A DNA stretch of 64,000 nt from Sedimentibacter hydroxybenzoicus DSM 7310 (GCF_013403245.1 NZ_JACBNQ010000001.1:1-64000); one strand, 5' to 3'. Positions 1-9,857 are shown, counted from the first letter of the stretch. A program made the numbers and translations. Notes: generated from the letters alone by a model not told the origin.

Positions 1-237
1 TACCATTGCAAATACTCGCTGTATTGTGTCATGTGATGGTATTCCATTTGGCAGTTCTAAATATCTTTGCAAAAATTCATTATGTTCTTTTCCAAATATT
101 TCTATTTCCACCCATTCATTTGCATTTGCTAACATTGCAAAAAATACCAATGCTATTATATCACTCATTTTATGCTTTACTTTTTTCTCTTGTCTTAAAT
201 CTTTTACTTCTTCTAAATATTTTATTGTCTCTTGCAT
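1..237 (-). CDS. ISAs1-family transposase, N-terminal part
   Basis: Reading the minus strand from an ATG at 237 gives 79 codons without a stop, running off the window edge. The translation starts MQETIKYLEEVKDLRQ and contains IIALVFFAMLANANEWVEI and LELPNGIPSHDTIQRVF. This is the conserved N-terminal domain of ISAs1/H-repeat DDE transposases, which normally are about 370 residues. A GGGGATGA ribosome site lies just before the ATG. The catalytic DDE region is outside the window, so intactness cannot be judged. The IS end should lie somewhere between about 240 and 340, directly in front of the sigma-like gene, but I could not define the terminal repeat. Confidence 0.85.
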   Translation of the reverse strand, partial: MQETIKYLEEVKDLRQEKKVKHKMSDIIALVFFAMLANANEWVEIEIFGKEHNEFLQRYLELPNGIPSHDTIQRVFAMV

Positions 238-348
238 TTTATCATCCCCTTAGGATGATTATACCTGTTTTTGCCAACCAAAAAAAGCTTTTTCTTTATT
301 TGTTACTTTTTCTTAACTCATGCGTTTGTCGTGAGGACTTTGACGGAT

Positions 349-1212
349 ATGACCAATGAGGAGTTAATAAGACTCATAAAAAAGAATATCAACGTTAAGG
401 AAAACTATGAAAAGCTATATGAACGAAACAGAGGCTTTATATTTCAGACGGTAATTAAAAGGATCCACGGCATATACGAAATTGATGATCTGATGCAACA
501 ATCTTATATCGGTCTTGTAAAAGCCGTGGAATTATACGACGAATCCAAAGAGGAGACAAGCTTTCTGCAGTTGCTTAAATATTGTATATGGAATTGTATA
601 AGAGACATTCAGAGCGAATTACCTGAGCATATGGTTTATAAGATAATTAAATATAGAAAAATCTATGACAAACTGTATTCAGAGCTTAGCCGAAAGCCTA
701 CTGATAATGAAATGTCTCTTCACATGAATATCAAATTAAAAGAGCTTGGTGCAATAAAGTCAGCAATTAAAGCTCAGTACGTAATATCTCTTGATGAACC
801 CATAGGAGAGGAGGAAGAGGGTACAAGATTAGATTTATATTCTGACTATTCAGCTGAAATAGTAGATTTCAACCATAATCTTGAGAACAAAGAATTAAAG
901 TCTATAATTCAAGAGGCTGTTGGAAAACTCCCGGAAGATAGAAAAGAAATAATTTATAAAAGATATTTTGAGAATTTAACGCGTACTGAAATTGCCATAG
1001 AAAAAGGAGTTACTCCGGAAAGCATTAATAATACTGAGAGAAAAGCGCTACGCTCACTAAGGATGGATCATAAGCTAAAAAAAAGGGTTGAGGGGTATGT
1101 AGATTTCTACCATCACGTTAGGTTAAGTACCTACAAAAATACAAGAACGAGCTCTGTTGAGTGGGTAGTCTTAAAAAGGGAGAGTGAGATGGAATATGAA
1201 ATGAGGATATAA
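349..1212 (+). CDS. Sigma-70 family RNA polymerase sigma factor (element-borne)
   Basis: A 287-residue protein. The segment EIDDLMQQSYIGLVKAVELY (about residues 44-63) matches sigma region 2, where core RNA polymerase and the -10 element are bound. LPEDRKEIIYKRYFENLTRT followed by EIAIEKGVTPESINNTERKA is a region 4 helix-turn-helix for -35 recognition. About 45 residues follow region 4 with no recognised domain. The ATG at 349 is chosen because it follows GTGAGG and starts the conserved part; the open frame extends upstream to 271 only through presumed IS-end sequence. It probably drives expression of element genes. The upstream ISAs1 copy has probably separated it from, or given it, its promoter. 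Confidence 0.8.
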   Translation: MTNEELIRLIKKNINVKENYEKLYERNRGFIFQTVIKRIHGIYEIDDLMQQSYIGLVKAVELYDESKEETSFLQLLKYCIWNCIRDIQSELPEHMVYKIIKYRKIYDKLYSELSRKPTDNEMSLHMNIKLKELGAIKSAIKAQYVISLDEPIGEEEEGTRLDLYSDYSAEIVDFNHNLENKELKSIIQEAVGKLPEDRKEIIYKRYFENLTRTEIAIEKGVTPESINNTERKALRSLRMDHKLKKRVEGYVDFYHHVRLSTYKNTRTSSVEWVVLKRESEMEYEMRI

Positions 1213-1292
1213 ATTTAAGAATTAAATGATATTTAATAAATTACAAATGAGTTAATAAAAGATTTAAATCTCAAACAAGGAGTGATTTTAAT

Positions 1293-2663
1293 ATGATAGG
1301 AAAAGCAATAGGTGCAGTAGCTTCAAATATAGCTAATTCAGCTATTAATAAGAAAAAACAACCAACTGCACAAACGGATTATGCAAGTCTGTTAAAGGGA
1401 CTTGATTTAAGTAAACTTTCTGCAGGCGTTTCAAGCATCGGAAAAAAGCAAAACACAAATATTTCGACGGATTATCAAAGTCTTATGAAAGGGCTTGATA
1501 TAAATAAACTTTCAGGAAATTATGCGAATATCGGAATGAATTCAAATGCAAATCAGTTTTCATATCAGGACTATTTCAAAAACATGAAAAATTATTCAAA
1601 TACAAATGGTGCAAATGAACATCAAAATTATATTAATCAGATTTACGGCGGTATGGGCGGAATGGATGCGTATAAAAATATACAGCAAAATAAACTCAAT
1701 CAAGCATATAATTTTGGCGATAACGATATGATTGGTAAAATCGCTGCAGATACTCAACGGGTGGGATATTCATTGACAATGCCTGAAACACCAAAATTGA
1801 ATTTGCCCGAGTATAAACCATATGAATATAAGCCGTTTGAGTACGACGTTAATAATGACAATATTTACAAACAATACGCCGCTCAATTTGCAAGGCAAGG
1901 ACAGTCTGCAGGCGAGAGAGCTCTTGCGGGTACTGCTGCAGCAACGGGAGGTATGCCGTCGAGCTATGCTGCTGCGGCAAATGCACAGGCTCAGCAGACT
2001 TATGCGCAGAAAACTGCGGATATTATTCCGGTGTTAGAACAGAATGCCTATAACAGATATCTTGGTGAAAGAGATTTCAGTTATCAAGACTATTTGAATC
2101 AATATAATAGTCAATGGGATAATGCTCTCACTATGCATGATAGTGAAATGAAGAATAAGGACTTTGACTATAAAGCATATTACGACAAGGTTTTAAGGCA
2201 GGATGATTTAGCTCAAAAGAGCATTGATAATGCTCATAATCAGTCATTGCTTGATTTTGATTACAGAAAGTTTGATAGAGATGTATTCACCCAAGATAGG
2301 GATTTTGATTATGGGATGTCTCAGGATGCTATAAGGAATGCTATTTCTCAAAGTAATACATCATTAGGATGGGCTCAGCATGATCAAAGGGTTAAGGAGT
2401 ATGATACCGATGCACAGTTGGAAAAGGAAGATGCTGCCAAAGAATACAATCAGTATTTGAGAGAAAAGATTGCTCAAAACAAGCAAACTGATGCTGAGGC
2501 ACAAAGAAGTAATAATATACAAACGTATATACAAGAAGCTCTAAAAGTATCCCCCAAAGATATGCCTAATTGGCTATCTGAAAGAATTGCAAGAGGAATG
2601 ACCAATGAAGAACTTCAAGCAGTGATGAAGGCATTGAAAGAATACAATGGATTGTATAAATAA
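1293..2663 (+). CDS. Phage structural protein, probable ejection/internal virion protein
   Basis: A 456-residue hydrophilic protein with an Ala-Gly-Gln-rich middle (about residues 200-250, including GMPSSYAAAANAQAQQTYAQ). The N-terminus holds a tandem motif, TDYASLLKGLDLSKLS and then TDYQSLMKGLDINKLS, about 30 residues apart. The second half repeats an aromatic motif (RDFSYQDY, KDFDYKAY, LDFDYRKF, RDFDYGMS) at roughly 20-40 residue spacing in a helical context. I recall similar GG-x-x-SYA-Q-rich proteins from clostridial phages with no assigned function. Its place 15 bases before the giant polyvalent gene suggests that both are packaged and co-ejected. No enzyme motif is visible. The start follows AAGGAGTGATTTTA, a strong ribosome site. 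Confidence 0.55.
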   Translation: MIGKAIGAVASNIANSAINKKKQPTAQTDYASLLKGLDLSKLSAGVSSIGKKQNTNISTDYQSLMKGLDINKLSGNYANIGMNSNANQFSYQDYFKNMKNYSNTNGANEHQNYINQIYGGMGGMDAYKNIQQNKLNQAYNFGDNDMIGKIAADTQRVGYSLTMPETPKLNLPEYKPYEYKPFEYDVNNDNIYKQYAAQFARQGQSAGERALAGTAAATGGMPSSYAAAANAQAQQTYAQKTADIIPVLEQNAYNRYLGERDFSYQDYLNQYNSQWDNALTMHDSEMKNKDFDYKAYYDKVLRQDDLAQKSIDNAHNQSLLDFDYRKFDRDVFTQDRDFDYGMSQDAIRNAISQSNTSLGWAQHDQRVKEYDTDAQLEKEDAAKEYNQYLREKIAQNKQTDAEAQRSNNIQTYIQEALKVSPKDMPNWLSERIARGMTNEELQAVMKALKEYNGLYK

Positions 2664-2678
2664 TGAGGTGATTATAGC

Positions 2679-5600
2679 ATGGCTGTAAGAAAAACACTTG
2701 AAGAGATAGAAAAAGAAAGAGAGGGGATGCGATTAACAACCGTGTCTCCCAATAGCGTTCGTAGAAAGACACTTGAAGAAATTGAAAGAGAGCGGGGTTT
2801 CGAGCCTATTCCGGAACCACCCGGAATGCAGCCTCTGACAAACATAAAAAACAATTTTACTCACGGTAAACTGCAGGAAGATGAAAACAAGGCATGGAAT
2901 GAATACAGGTCAAAACAGACCCCGGAAAGTCTTTTAAAAGCTCAGCAGGCAAGTAAACAGAGAGAAAATTTTGCGTCAAATAATATGGTTGGTTATGGAA
3001 ATGTTATAACGAAGGACTTTGCTCAGTATGTACCGCAGCTTATCAATCAGACAGGTGCGGGTTTAAAAGGTGCGGCTCCTGGTGCGTTAGTAGGGGCAAA
3101 TACATTCGGATATACTGCTGCTATAATGGGTCAAATGGGTCCACAAATAGCAATTCCGGAAGAAATTATAACCGTGCCGACTGCTGCTGCCATGGGCGCG
3201 TATCAAGGTGGCAAGGTCGGATATGTTAAAGGTGTCGCTGAATATAGTTACAATGCAATGGCGGGAGCTGCATATAAAAATCTTTTGGATTTGGGTGTGC
3301 CGAACGACATAGCTCTTAAGGCTTCCGGGGATGAGGCTTTCATAAGTTCATTAATTGAAGCTTCGGGTGCTGCTGTTGATGTTGCAACTTTAGGCGCAAG
3401 CAAACTGTTTTCAAAGGTATTGTCAAATCCGGCAAAAGATAACGCTCAGAAAGCGGCGCAAAGCTATGTGAAAAGCGCGTTAAAAGCGTATGGAGCTAAT
3501 CTTGTTTCTGAAACATTGGAAGAGGCTGCGCAGGAAAAAGTATCTATTGAGACAGAGAAAAAGGCTATGTCGCAAGCAGGACTCACAAGGACGGCAACAA
3601 GCCAAGAGGACTGGGACCGGATAAAGGAAGCCGGAAAGGGTGGTTTTAATATTGCACTTGTGAGCGGCGGAATAAATGCCGGTGGAAATATCGCGGTTAA
3701 TAAATTGAATGACAGGCAATCGAAGCTTATTGACAGAGAGTACAACCGCATCATGGATGAACTCCCGGAGGATTCTCCTATTCGTGAAAGAATATATACA
3801 ATAAAAGAAAACGGAGCTGCTATCACTGACGATGTAAAAACATGGGCTATAAGGTCTGCCGGTGAAGAATTTAATTTTGAAAGCGAAGTGGACAATATTA
3901 TGCGCCAAAACCGTCAAACAGTCCAAGCCGAGCAAAACGAAAACAATATCCTTGAGCAATCGGTCGAAAACGGACAAACTTTCGTTAAAACTCAAAATGT
4001 GGCGTCTGAGACAAAAAGGCAGATTTCTAACGTTTTTGGTATAGAAAATGTGCAAAATCCTACGGAAGTTAAGTCAAAAGTGAATAATTACTATCAGGAT
4101 TTGATTTCTACCTCAGAAGTTTCAAAACCAATTTTGAATAAAAATACAAATCTTCCTATTGAGGTTTCGAGGGCAACAATTAATCAGACCTTCGGCGCCG
4201 ATGAAAGATTCCGCAAGGCTGCGGACAATGAAATTAAGATTGCTGCTATGGAGAATATTGTTCCGCTTATAGAAAATGGGGAGATGCAGATTATTGACTC
4301 TGAGGGCAAGCCGTCGAGCAAAGTACCGTATGCGAATATAGCCGGTGCTGTTGAGGTGAATGGTATCCCATATACGGTAAATCTTGAAGTGCGCCGCACT
4401 GACAACGGTAATAAAATGTTTGTGCATAGCATCAAGACTGAGGATGTGGCGAATAAGAAGTCCGGCATGATTAACAACGGGCATGAAAGAAATATTGACC
4501 CGGTGGCGTATCGTATCATGGACAGGATTGGACAGGCTACGGGAATAAAGATTGCTGTTGTTCCTAATATTGCAAGTCCGGACGGAACAAATCAGGATTT
4601 TGCTAACGGGCAGTATGATGCTAAAACCAATACATTGGAAATTTCAACTCTGTCAAGCAATCCGGTAATGGTTGTTGCAAAACATGAGATTACTCATATG
4701 CTGCAGCAGAAATCTCCGAAATTGTACAAGGAATATAAAGACTATATAATCAACTCCATGAAAGAAGCCGGTACATATGACGGTGTGTATGATGAATATG
4801 AGTTGAGACATAGAACGGCGGGGCTTGATTTGTCCGAAAGCCAAATTCAGGATGAAATTGTTGCGGATGCAACGGAAACATTCTTGACGGACAGATCTGC
4901 CATTGAAAAGTTGGTTAATAAAAACAGAACTTTAGGGCAGAAAATCCTTGATGCTATCCGGGAATTTATAGGCAAGGTTGACGAGGCTGTAAGAGGTGTT
5001 ACTTCCGGTTGGATGGGAGTCGAACAATTAAGAACTGCGGAGAGAATGTGGGTTGAGGCGCTGAATAGTGTTGCGGAGAAACAAAAAGAAGCACTCGGCG
5101 AAAGGCTACAATTGCCAGTGTCCGAAAAGGCTCATACAGGAATAGATCCTGTTTATAATAATGGGATATCCAAAGATAATGAAAATGAAAACAAGAATCC
5201 TACAAAAGAAAATGCGGATATTAGATATTCCTTGAAAGAAAATGTATCTGCTGAACAGATTGCAGAAACAGCAGAGAAACATTACGGAGTTAAAGGTTAT
5301 GCCGATTGGGATAAGATTGGCTCATATATTACGGTCAACGGAAATACTCTTAAGAGCAATATAGATATTAATAAAATGTTCAATATCCCCGATGATATGC
5401 CTTACAACTCGGGAGAAATAGAATTTTTGAACATGGGAAATATCAAGCTAACGAGAAACGGGATTAATGTTGCTGTTAAACCTCGCAATAACCAGATAAA
5501 CGAACTCACACAACATCTGAAACAGATAAAGGGTAATGGCAAAATCGTGGTTGATTATATAAGTCCATTGGGCTATACAATAGGCGGAACTGTATATAAC

Positions 5601-8600
5601 AAGGGGACCGATCATGCAAGAATCATAAATGAAATAAACAGTTATTTTGAAACAGGGGTTATTCCGGAGCTCAAGGAATCCGACAAAGTGTACTATCAAC
5701 TCAAAGACGATAAAGACATTAACCGTCTCATAGAAATCAACAAACGACTTAAAGAGCAATTCAAGCTCACAAAGGGTGTAAAACTCGATAAGAAAACTGT
5801 TAAAAAGCTCAGCAGAGGCATATTAAAGGACTATAACAGTAATTATTCGCATGCTGAAATGGAAAACAGACTGTATAATCTGTATGATAAAATTGCCAAT
5901 GATACTATTGACTTTGAAGAAATGCAGGCTGAGATGCAGAGTATCGCAAGGGATATACTTGATAGCACGTCGGTACTGAATGATACCATGCACAAGGAAT
6001 ATGCTGAACTGAGAAAAACACTACGCAATACGGCAATTACATTGCCTGACAAGTATCATGGTGATTTTAAGCAGTACGGCAGCTTTGATGCTTTCCGGAA
6101 GAAAAATTTCGGAAGGATGAATCTGACAGCTGACGGTATGGTCGTTGATGTTCTGTATCAGGAATTGTCGGAAATGTATCCGGAACTGTTCCTGAAAGAT
6201 ATAGCGAATCCGTCAGACCAGTTAATGCTTATATCTGATGTCCTTGACGGTCTGATGCCGGTATATGAGAATCCTTTCGACAGAGATATGAATACGGCGG
6301 TTGAATATCTGGCGGCTGAATTATTCGGGGGTATGACGGATGTAGCGGAGGCAAAGCCGACATTTGCTGACAAGAAGAAAACTGAGAAAAAGGCTGCAAC
6401 TGATAAATTGAAGCTTGAAAACAAGGAACGCATAAGCCGTATACTTGAGCAGCAGGCAGAGAAAAGGGAAAAGGCTGTTAATTCTGTTAAAAAGCGATAT
6501 GAAGGTGAAGCATACAAAACTTGGTGGAGAAATAAACTCAAGGAAAATGACATTCGGTCGCATTATCAGCAGATGATTAAAGAGCTGAGGGCGGAGAAAA
6601 ATCAGAAAATTGATGAAACTGCATCCCGGTATCGTGAGCGTGTTGGTCGAATATATGAGGACCGCAAAATGCGCGAGACTAAGGCAAATATAGCGCGCAA
6701 GGTTAAGAGGCTTGATACTCTACTCAGGAAGCCTACTGAAAAGAAGCATGTGCCAAAGGTTTTAGAGAAGAGTATTGCTGAGTTGCTTTTGCAAATTGAT
6801 TTTAGCACGGACATCGATAAGTTTAATAAAAGGGTATATGGTTCGATGGAAAAGGGTCCGATGGAAAAAGAAAAGTGGGACAGAGCCGAAAGGTCGGTTG
6901 AGATTGAGCGTGATAAGGCGTTAAGGCTTTTGGAACTCAGGGCTGAATATGAAAATATCACTAAAACAAGTGCAGAGAATGGCATTGAAACTGCTGCAGA
7001 TCCTTACATCATGGAAGCTTTAAAGGAACTGAATGGAAAGCCTGTAACTGATATGAATTTAAATGAGCTTGAGATGCTGCGTAATGTTGTCGCGTATTTT
7101 GAAAAGCTTGTCAGGGATTATAACAAAGTCTTTGTAAATGGTAAGCAGCAGAATATAAGCGATATCTCAAATAAGATACTCAAGGAATTACGAACTGATA
7201 AAACAGCTAATGAATCTGCTAATTTCTTGGTCCAGGCAGGCAAAGATATGTTTAACTGGGATATGATGACACCTCTGATGTTTGCAAGGAGAATGGGAAA
7301 GACGTTTGAATCAGTTTATAAGGATATGAGCAGAGCTAACGACAGGAAGCTTAAGTATACTCAAATTACTTATGAATATATGGCTGATTTATTGAAGGAT
7401 GTCAGCAACAAGGGAGTTAAGCAGACTGTAAAGGATTTGACAGCCGGCAAGGGTATGGCTGAAAGTTTTGGCGGTGAAATTGCAAAATGGTCGGGTGATA
7501 ATGCCAAGGTCACAAAATTTCAGCTTGAAAGTAAGGAAGCTATAAGCCTTACTCCGGCACAGGTTATGAGCTTATACTTATTAAATAAAAGGGAACAGGC
7601 TCAGGGACATATTTATGGTTTCGGTATCAAGGCGGCTCCTATTGTTGCCAAGTATGTGGAAAAAGGAGAAAATGGCAAGCATACTTTTAAAAAGCATATT
7701 ACAAAGCAGTTTGAACCGGTAAAGGTTACTCCTGCAGATGTACAGAAAATGACAGCGACGCTCACGAAGGAACAGAAAAAGGTTGCGGATGGTATTAGTA
7801 AATTCTTGAATACTTACTCGAAACAATGGGTAAATGAAGCTACATTGCAGAACTATGGCTATGAGCTGGCGAAAGAGGAGAATTATTTCCCGATTAGGAG
7901 TAATGATGATTTCTTAAAGACTGAGCTTGATTTTAATGCTCTTGAAAAGTCTCTCAAATCTATGGGAATGCTGAAACAAACGGTTAAGGGCGCGAATAAT
8001 TCTATTATTATTGATGATATTTTTGATACTTTTACAGACCATGCGGACAAGTCTGCTACTTATGGATCCTTGCTGACTGCAATTGAGAATATGAAAAAGA
8101 TTGTTAATTTCAGGACTTCTGATGTGAGTGTAAAGCTTGCAATGGAAAAGAAGTTCGGGCGTGTGGCATTTGCTTACCTGAGACAGTTTTTAAATGATAT
8201 GCAAGGTGGGCTGACTATTGAAAGTAACAATGCTATTACAAGCTTCTTAACTCGTAAGGCTAAAATGGCTATGATTGGAATGAATGCAAGGGTTATTATT
8301 CAGCAGCCTACGGCTTATATAAGAGCTGCTGCTGTTATGGATTTGGAGTATCTGATTAAGGGCGCCGCCATGAAGAGTGATATGGAGGAGATGCTTAAAC
8401 ATTCGTCTGTGGCATGGTGGAAGTCTCAGGGGTTCTTTGATATTAATACGGGTCGTGCTATGAAAGATGTTTTATTAGGCAAAAGATCTATCCTGGATAA
8501 ACAGTATGCAGGGATGCAAAAGGCTGACGATTTGACCTGGGCAAAGATTTGGAATGCGGTTAAGCTTGAAATTAAAGATACAATGCCGGATTTAAAGGTT

Positions 8601-9293
8601 GGAAGCGAGGAATATTTTGAAGCTGTTGCGGAAAGATTTTCTGATGTAATTGAGGAAACTCAGGTTGTTGATACGGTACTGCACAGATCAGGCATGATGC
8701 GGCGTAAGGATTGGAGCTATAAGATGGTAACTAATTTTATGTCTGAACCTACTAAAAATTACAATCTGCTGCTTGATGCGTTTTATTCTTTGAAGGATGA
8801 GGATACAAGTGCCGGAAGAAAGAAATTTGCACGGGTTATGTCTGCTTATGTTGCGACAACATTAGTAAATACTTTTGTTCAATCTATGATGGATTTATGG
8901 AGACAGAAAGATGACGATGATGAAACACTATGGCAATTGTGGCGCAGTAATTTAATTGGTGAACCATTGGGCATGTTGCCTATTGTGTCTGATATATATA
9001 GCATGTTCCAAGGATTTACTGTTAAGAGGTTCGAATATGAGGGGTTGTATAGGATTGTACGTTCTACGCAGAGGTTTTATGAAAATATAGTTTCTATTGC
9101 GGAAGGTAAAAAACTTAAATATTCATGGAAGTTTCTTGTAAGAGACCTTATAGAAGCAACGGGATATTTGACTGGATTAAGTGCTAAAAATGTTAACCGG
9201 GAGCTTGAGGCAATTCTTAGACGCTGCATGGAATGGAGTGGCGATGACAAAGGGCTTATTGATGATGTGTACAGTTTTATGTTTGAAAAATAA
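2679..9293 (+). CDS. Giant phage polyvalent protein with zincin metallopeptidase motif
   Basis: One 2,204-residue frame. The N-terminus repeats a short charged motif (VRKTLEEIEKERE, then RRKTLEEIERERG). Residues about 100-250 include a Gly/Ala-rich, membrane-like stretch. Residues 669-673 are HEITH in the context VVAKHEITHMLQQ, a gluzincin/metzincin-type zinc site, with an acidic DEIVADATETF segment about 50 residues later that could supply the third ligand. Near residue 847 is DIRYSLKE, and near 1003 VYYQLKDD, linkers that recur between modules of phage polyvalent proteins. Long charged coiled coils (about 1010-1110 and 1230-1340) follow, then a conserved C-terminal region (about 1500-2200) containing IIQQPTAYIRAA. 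I infer a virion-packaged, ejected multi-module effector. Only the zinc motif suggests catalysis. Confidence 0.65.
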   Translation: MAVRKTLEEIEKEREGMRLTTVSPNSVRRKTLEEIERERGFEPIPEPPGMQPLTNIKNNFTHGKLQEDENKAWNEYRSKQTPESLLKAQQASKQRENFASNNMVGYGNVITKDFAQYVPQLINQTGAGLKGAAPGALVGANTFGYTAAIMGQMGPQIAIPEEIITVPTAAAMGAYQGGKVGYVKGVAEYSYNAMAGAAYKNLLDLGVPNDIALKASGDEAFISSLIEASGAAVDVATLGASKLFSKVLSNPAKDNAQKAAQSYVKSALKAYGANLVSETLEEAAQEKVSIETEKKAMSQAGLTRTATSQEDWDRIKEAGKGGFNIALVSGGINAGGNIAVNKLNDRQSKLIDREYNRIMDELPEDSPIRERIYTIKENGAAITDDVKTWAIRSAGEEFNFESEVDNIMRQNRQTVQAEQNENNILEQSVENGQTFVKTQNVASETKRQISNVFGIENVQNPTEVKSKVNNYYQDLISTSEVSKPILNKNTNLPIEVSRATINQTFGADERFRKAADNEIKIAAMENIVPLIENGEMQIIDSEGKPSSKVPYANIAGAVEVNGIPYTVNLEVRRTDNGNKMFVHSIKTEDVANKKSGMINNGHERNIDPVAYRIMDRIGQATGIKIAVVPNIASPDGTNQDFANGQYDAKTNTLEISTLSSNPVMVVAKHEITHMLQQKSPKLYKEYKDYIINSMKEAGTYDGVYDEYELRHRTAGLDLSESQIQDEIVADATETFLTDRSAIEKLVNKNRTLGQKILDAIREFIGKVDEAVRGVTSGWMGVEQLRTAERMWVEALNSVAEKQKEALGERLQLPVSEKAHTGIDPVYNNGISKDNENENKNPTKENADIRYSLKENVSAEQIAETAEKHYGVKGYADWDKIGSYITVNGNTLKSNIDINKMFNIPDDMPYNSGEIEFLNMGNIKLTRNGINVAVKPRNNQINELTQHLKQIKGNGKIVVDYISPLGYTIGGTVYNKGTDHARIINEINSYFETGVIPELKESDKVYYQLKDDKDINRLIEINKRLKEQFKLTKGVKLDKKTVKKLSRGILKDYNSNYSHAEMENRLYNLYDKIANDTIDFEEMQAEMQSIARDILDSTSVLNDTMHKEYAELRKTLRNTAITLPDKYHGDFKQYGSFDAFRKKNFGRMNLTADGMVVDVLYQELSEMYPELFLKDIANPSDQLMLISDVLDGLMPVYENPFDRDMNTAVEYLAAELFGGMTDVAEAKPTFADKKKTEKKAATDKLKLENKERISRILEQQAEKREKAVNSVKKRYEGEAYKTWWRNKLKENDIRSHYQQMIKELRAEKNQKIDETASRYRERVGRIYEDRKMRETKANIARKVKRLDTLLRKPTEKKHVPKVLEKSIAELLLQIDFSTDIDKFNKRVYGSMEKGPMEKEKWDRAERSVEIERDKALRLLELRAEYENITKTSAENGIETAADPYIMEALKELNGKPVTDMNLNELEMLRNVVAYFEKLVRDYNKVFVNGKQQNISDISNKILKELRTDKTANESANFLVQAGKDMFNWDMMTPLMFARRMGKTFESVYKDMSRANDRKLKYTQITYEYMADLLKDVSNKGVKQTVKDLTAGKGMAESFGGEIAKWSGDNAKVTKFQLESKEAISLTPAQVMSLYLLNKREQAQGHIYGFGIKAAPIVAKYVEKGENGKHTFKKHITKQFEPVKVTPADVQKMTATLTKEQKKVADGISKFLNTYSKQWVNEATLQNYGYELAKEENYFPIRSNDDFLKTELDFNALEKSLKSMGMLKQTVKGANNSIIIDDIFDTFTDHADKSATYGSLLTAIENMKKIVNFRTSDVSVKLAMEKKFGRVAFAYLRQFLNDMQGGLTIESNNAITSFLTRKAKMAMIGMNARVIIQQPTAYIRAAAVMDLEYLIKGAAMKSDMEEMLKHSSVAWWKSQGFFDINTGRAMKDVLLGKRSILDKQYAGMQKADDLTWAKIWNAVKLEIKDTMPDLKVGSEEYFEAVAERFSDVIEETQVVDTVLHRSGMMRRKDWSYKMVTNFMSEPTKNYNLLLDAFYSLKDEDTSAGRKKFARVMSAYVATTLVNTFVQSMMDLWRQKDDDDETLWQLWRSNLIGEPLGMLPIVSDIYSMFQGFTVKRFEYEGLYRIVRSTQRFYENIVSIAEGKKLKYSWKFLVRDLIEATGYLTGLSAKNVNRELEAILRRCMEWSGDDKGLIDDVYSFMFEK

Positions 9294-9305
9294 AAGAGGT
9301 ACAAA

Positions 9306-9719
9306 GTGACTAAACATGAATTAAGCCAGTTGAAATATCTTAAAAATGAAATAGAATTATTGAAATATCAGATTTTAGGTCTTGAAGCCCACACCACAAA
9401 AGATAGTGTGAAAGCCTCTATGTCGGATTTTCCGTATATTCAATATACGGCTGTGATTGAGGGTGTTGATGCAGACGAATATAACAAGAAACGCGAGAGG
9501 TTGCAGCGTAAACTAAACAGGAGAGTGGCTGAGCTTATGGAGGCAGTCGAGGAAGCAGAAGAATACATACAGAGCATAGATGACAGCTTGACGAGGCAGA
9601 TACTCTCACTTAGGTATATTAATGGGTTGTCATGGGGACAGGTTGCTGCGAGCATAGGAGGAAATAATACAGCTGATGGTGTGAGAATGATTGCGGAAAG
9701 GTTTTTATCTAAGCGTTGA
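9306..9719 (+). CDS. Phage late transcription regulator-like (sigma region 4-like, ArpU/RinA type)
   Basis: A 137-residue protein starting at GTG after AAAAGAGG. The N-terminal half is a charged coiled coil (KYLKNEIELLKYQILGLEA; later RKLNRRVAELMEAVEEAEE). The C-terminus, RQILSLRYINGLSWGQVAAS, is a sigma region 4-like helix-turn-helix. This architecture is that of DUF1492/ArpU/RinA proteins, which activate phage late genes and usually lie just before terS, as is the case here with one small gene between. The exact family is inferred from architecture. It follows the giant gene by 12 bases and is probably co-transcribed. Confidence 0.6.
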   Translation: MTKHELSQLKYLKNEIELLKYQILGLEAHTTKDSVKASMSDFPYIQYTAVIEGVDADEYNKKRERLQRKLNRRVAELMEAVEEAEEYIQSIDDSLTRQILSLRYINGLSWGQVAASIGGNNTADGVRMIAERFLSKR

Positions 9720-9737
9720 GATGCTTATACCTTAATG

Positions 9738-9768
9738 GAGTTGAGTTTTTATTAAAAAATTCAACTCA
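9738..9768 (+). terminator. Hairpin after late-regulator gene
   Basis: GAGTTGA (9738-9744) pairs with TCAACTC (9761-9767) and the arms extend inward through TTTTT/AAAAA. The hairpin lies 19 bases past the stop codon and an AT-rich tract follows, so it may end the long upstream transcript, although there is no clean T-run. Confidence 0.45.
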
Positions 9769-9857
9769 ATATTTTATAAAATTGATGTAAAATTTGGCAA
9801 TAGTGTGGTAGAATTTTGTAAGAATGAAATGATTAAGAATATGTAATGAGGTATATC

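Noticed and set aside
6-359. Two overlapping plus-strand reading frames at the left edge
   Set aside because: Both are complementary to the ISAs1 transposase start, have no ribosome site and are dominated by Leu/Ile/Phe runs typical of antisense frames.
3464-4055. Long minus-strand frames (143 and 191 codons) inside the giant protein gene
   Set aside because: No ribosome site, no domain, and they overlap a conserved plus-strand gene; antisense shadows.
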